This document shows, piece after piece, positions 62,125-64,000 of a stretch of DNA of 64,000 nucleotides. A program made the position numbers and the translations under genes. The DNA comes from Gymnorhina tibicen (taxonomy: Eukaryota; Chordata; Aves; Passeriformes; Artamidae), in NCBI GenBank assembly GCA_013399875.1, contig VXAZ01008267.1, positions 1,011,141 through 1,075,140 on the forward strand. The letters are read 5' to 3'. The notes under the pieces were generated by a model that was not told where the DNA came from, searched no databases, and worked only from the letters and a program-made list of their open reading frames with translations. The number at the start of each line of letters is the position of its first letter. Position 1 is the stretch's first letter.

Positions 62125-64000
62125 CCAACATTACACATTGTTTAAACAACATCTTTATTTAAAAAAACAGTTTTACAGAATTCTCCCATCCCATTTGCAC
62201 AGACCATATCTCTATTTATTCATTATCCCTGTACATTGTTTTGGCAACCAGAACCACGTCTTACAGGGATAAGCAATATTTGGAATGAATCCGTAAATTT
62301 TCAATTGCTTCTAGTGCAATCAACAGCTGGAAACAGCAGAGGGGCCAGTTCAAGAGAGACCACCAGAAAGTGCTGCCCACCAGAATTTCAGGGTTGTTGA
62401 CATAATGATCTCAGCACCCACAAACTGAACAGGGTGCTGCTGGCTCGAGGGCACTGCCAAACACCACATTTCCCTGGATAAACGTTCTTCCCTGGACACT
62501 AGCACCAAGTCACCCAGTGCAATGGCTTATGGCACTGCTGTTGAAGGTGCTGCCTTTGGTCTGAAAATTGACCCTTTGATTTCTGCAGGCTGTGACACAC
62601 TGGTCTTTAGGGTACTGAGCTAGGTTCTGTTCTGGCTGGATTTCAACTTCAGTAGCATGATTTAAAGCGAAAATTTTATGTCAGCAGTATCACAACTGTT
62701 CACAATGCTCATGGAGTATTCTGATACACTACAGAAAGCTCTATTCTGTAACAAATCCTCACGGTAGGTGCAGCCACTCATATTTATCTCAGTTTTCTCT
62801 TATGGCTGTCACATCCAACTGATATCAAAATATTTGAAATTCATCTGGAGAAAGCACACAGAGGAATCACACCATTACACATGTTTTAAAAGGATAGTTT
62901 GGAAAAGACAATGGATAAGAGAAAATTTCTTCTAATGAAGCTCAACTTGGATATTTGAAACAAGATCCATTAACTTTAGAGCATTTGAATTTTTATGGAT
63001 CTAACAATTCCACTAGTAGTTGTACAAACAAAGTAAAATGTTTTCATGAATTTCTGAGAGCCACACAACACGGTATCAACAAATTAACAACCATATGCAG
63101 TCTTGATAGGGAGTTGAAGAAAGCACAAAAAGTCCAAAGTAGATTTTAACCAGCATCTCTGCATGAATAGCCACAAGAAATTAAGAAGCAAGGAAATCCT
63201 TATTCTGTATTTCTGTCTCAAACCCACTGCCACCACTGCTGTCAGTTACTCTCCTGAGGAGAAAGGCCTAAGAAGTCCACCTGAGCTGCTCCCTACTTGT
63301 CTCACAAAGTATTGGAGCTGGTTACAGAAGCATCCCACGTTTCACTGTGAGGTTTCCAAGAATCTTGAACTGTAAATTTGAAGACCAGAGAACTCCAATT
63401 CATGCAGGAGCAAGACTGAAGCACTGAGAGGTTTCAGCCCATATTATTAAGGAAGTTTTTTACTGACCCATGCAAGTTTGAGGTATCTAGAGTCTTCTTG
63501 GCCTCATTCCATAGAGACCAAATTTCTGACAGTTTCAGGTAAAATTTTTCCCTAAGTTGTTTTTCAGTTCTCCCAAGAGCTTGATAAAACAAAACTGAAA
63601 GAAGCACTCAAAAAAAGTGAATTTCGACTTCACATTTGAGCCAATTTGGGCAGAATTACAAGCAGAGTTCAAAAGCTGAGTGATGGGAGGAGGTGATTTA
63701 TCCCTTGCTTCAGGAGCAACAAGAAGTCACTACCCCTTTTCCTGTCCAGGAATGAATTGTGTTGTCTTTCAGTCTCTCATCAAATGAGGATACTGTTAGC
63801 AAGGATGGCCTGGTACAGTGCTGTCAGAAAGATGAAACCTGCCCCCAGCCCATGCCAGACCCACATTTATTAGTAGGCCATGGACTTGTGCCTTTAGGTG
63901 GCATAAATTGGTAGTGCTGCACGGAAGCCCGGAGAGTCAGGTACACCACCAAGGGTGACTCATTCAGCATAAGGTGATTATGAGCACTGCCAGTGTTTAG
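62125..64000 (-). other. Possible 3' UTR of a minus-strand gene
   Basis: If the poly(A) signal at 62154-62159 is used, the sequence to its right would be 3' UTR read on the minus strand. The segment has no minus-strand open frame of notable length and carries AT-rich, UTR-like texture. The stop codon would then lie far to the right or beyond the window, or the UTR could be interrupted by an intron. Short plus-strand frames at 62955-63149 and 63163-63375 have no domains. Confidence 0.25.
62154..62159 (-). terminator. Candidate polyadenylation signal (AATAAA), minus strand
   Basis: The minus strand reads AAATAAAGATGTTG, followed within 25-40 bases by GT-rich sequence (TGTGTAATGTTGGGG, plus about 62120-62140). 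The upstream minus-strand sequence (plus 62160-62300) includes AATGAATAAATAG and a T-rich run before the hexamer, typical of vertebrate 3' UTR ends. This is one of the two best-formed poly(A) contexts in the window. No coding exon is linked to it within the window. Confidence 0.4.

Noticed and set aside
1..64000. Prokaryotic genes, operons, CRISPR arrays, tRNA/rRNA genes, known microRNAs, intact transposons or a complete provirus
   Set aside because: No such features could be seen by eye on either strand. A covariance-model scan and RepeatMasker would settle the RNA and repeat parts.

Overview
This looks like non-coding nuclear DNA from a vertebrate, most likely a bird or another sauropsid. 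The background is AT-rich, and CpG is scarce outside one sharp island. No bacterial operon structure, tRNA or rRNA gene, CRISPR array or intact transposon is visible. The interspersed repeats I can recognise are short and decayed: CR1-type fragments, one repeat common in turtles and crocodilians, and possible MIR-type fragments. I see no Alu, L1 or rodent SINE sequence, which argues against a placental mammal. The species call is an inference.

No protein-coding gene can be named. Almost all open frames of 60-190 codons behave like chance frames: overlapping frames on both strands, no recognisable domain and no codon signature. The best gene-like object is at the left end on the minus strand. 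A strong splice acceptor at about 5423-5445 leads into an open frame that stops at 4980. About 900 bases of UTR-like sequence follow, then an AATAAA signal at 4083-4088 and a GT-rich downstream element. I read this as the possible last exon and 3' UTR of an unrecognised minus-strand gene. A second well-formed minus-strand polyadenylation site lies at 62154-62159, and its coding part would be to the right, possibly beyond the window. A plus-strand poly(A) signal at 28695 is weaker.

Layout: 1-4040, no recognisable gene. 4065-5422, candidate minus-strand terminal exon and 3' UTR with a MIR-like fragment inside. 5.4-10.6 kb, non-coding with an ancient sauropsid-type repeat at 6.6 kb. 10.6-10.85 kb, CR1 fragment. 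10.85-26 kb, intron-like or intergenic with isolated exon-like islands at 22.2 and 23.2 kb. 26.08-26.6 kb, AT-rich stretch resembling a conserved enhancer, followed by a TA-rich simple repeat. 27-50 kb, intron-like or intergenic with small CR1-type relics. 50.78-51.6 kb, an A/C-rich tract next to the only clear CpG island, which is either a promoter or a GC-rich retroviral LTR relic. 51.6-62.1 kb, non-coding with a perfect 12-bp hairpin at 60.25 kb. 62.1-64 kb, possible 3' UTR of a minus-strand gene.

Nothing here amounts to a demonstrable new biological system. The items most worth checking are the 4-5.4 kb terminal exon, the 51.1-51.6 kb CpG island, the minus-strand 3' end at 62.1 kb and the enhancer-like block at 26.3 kb.
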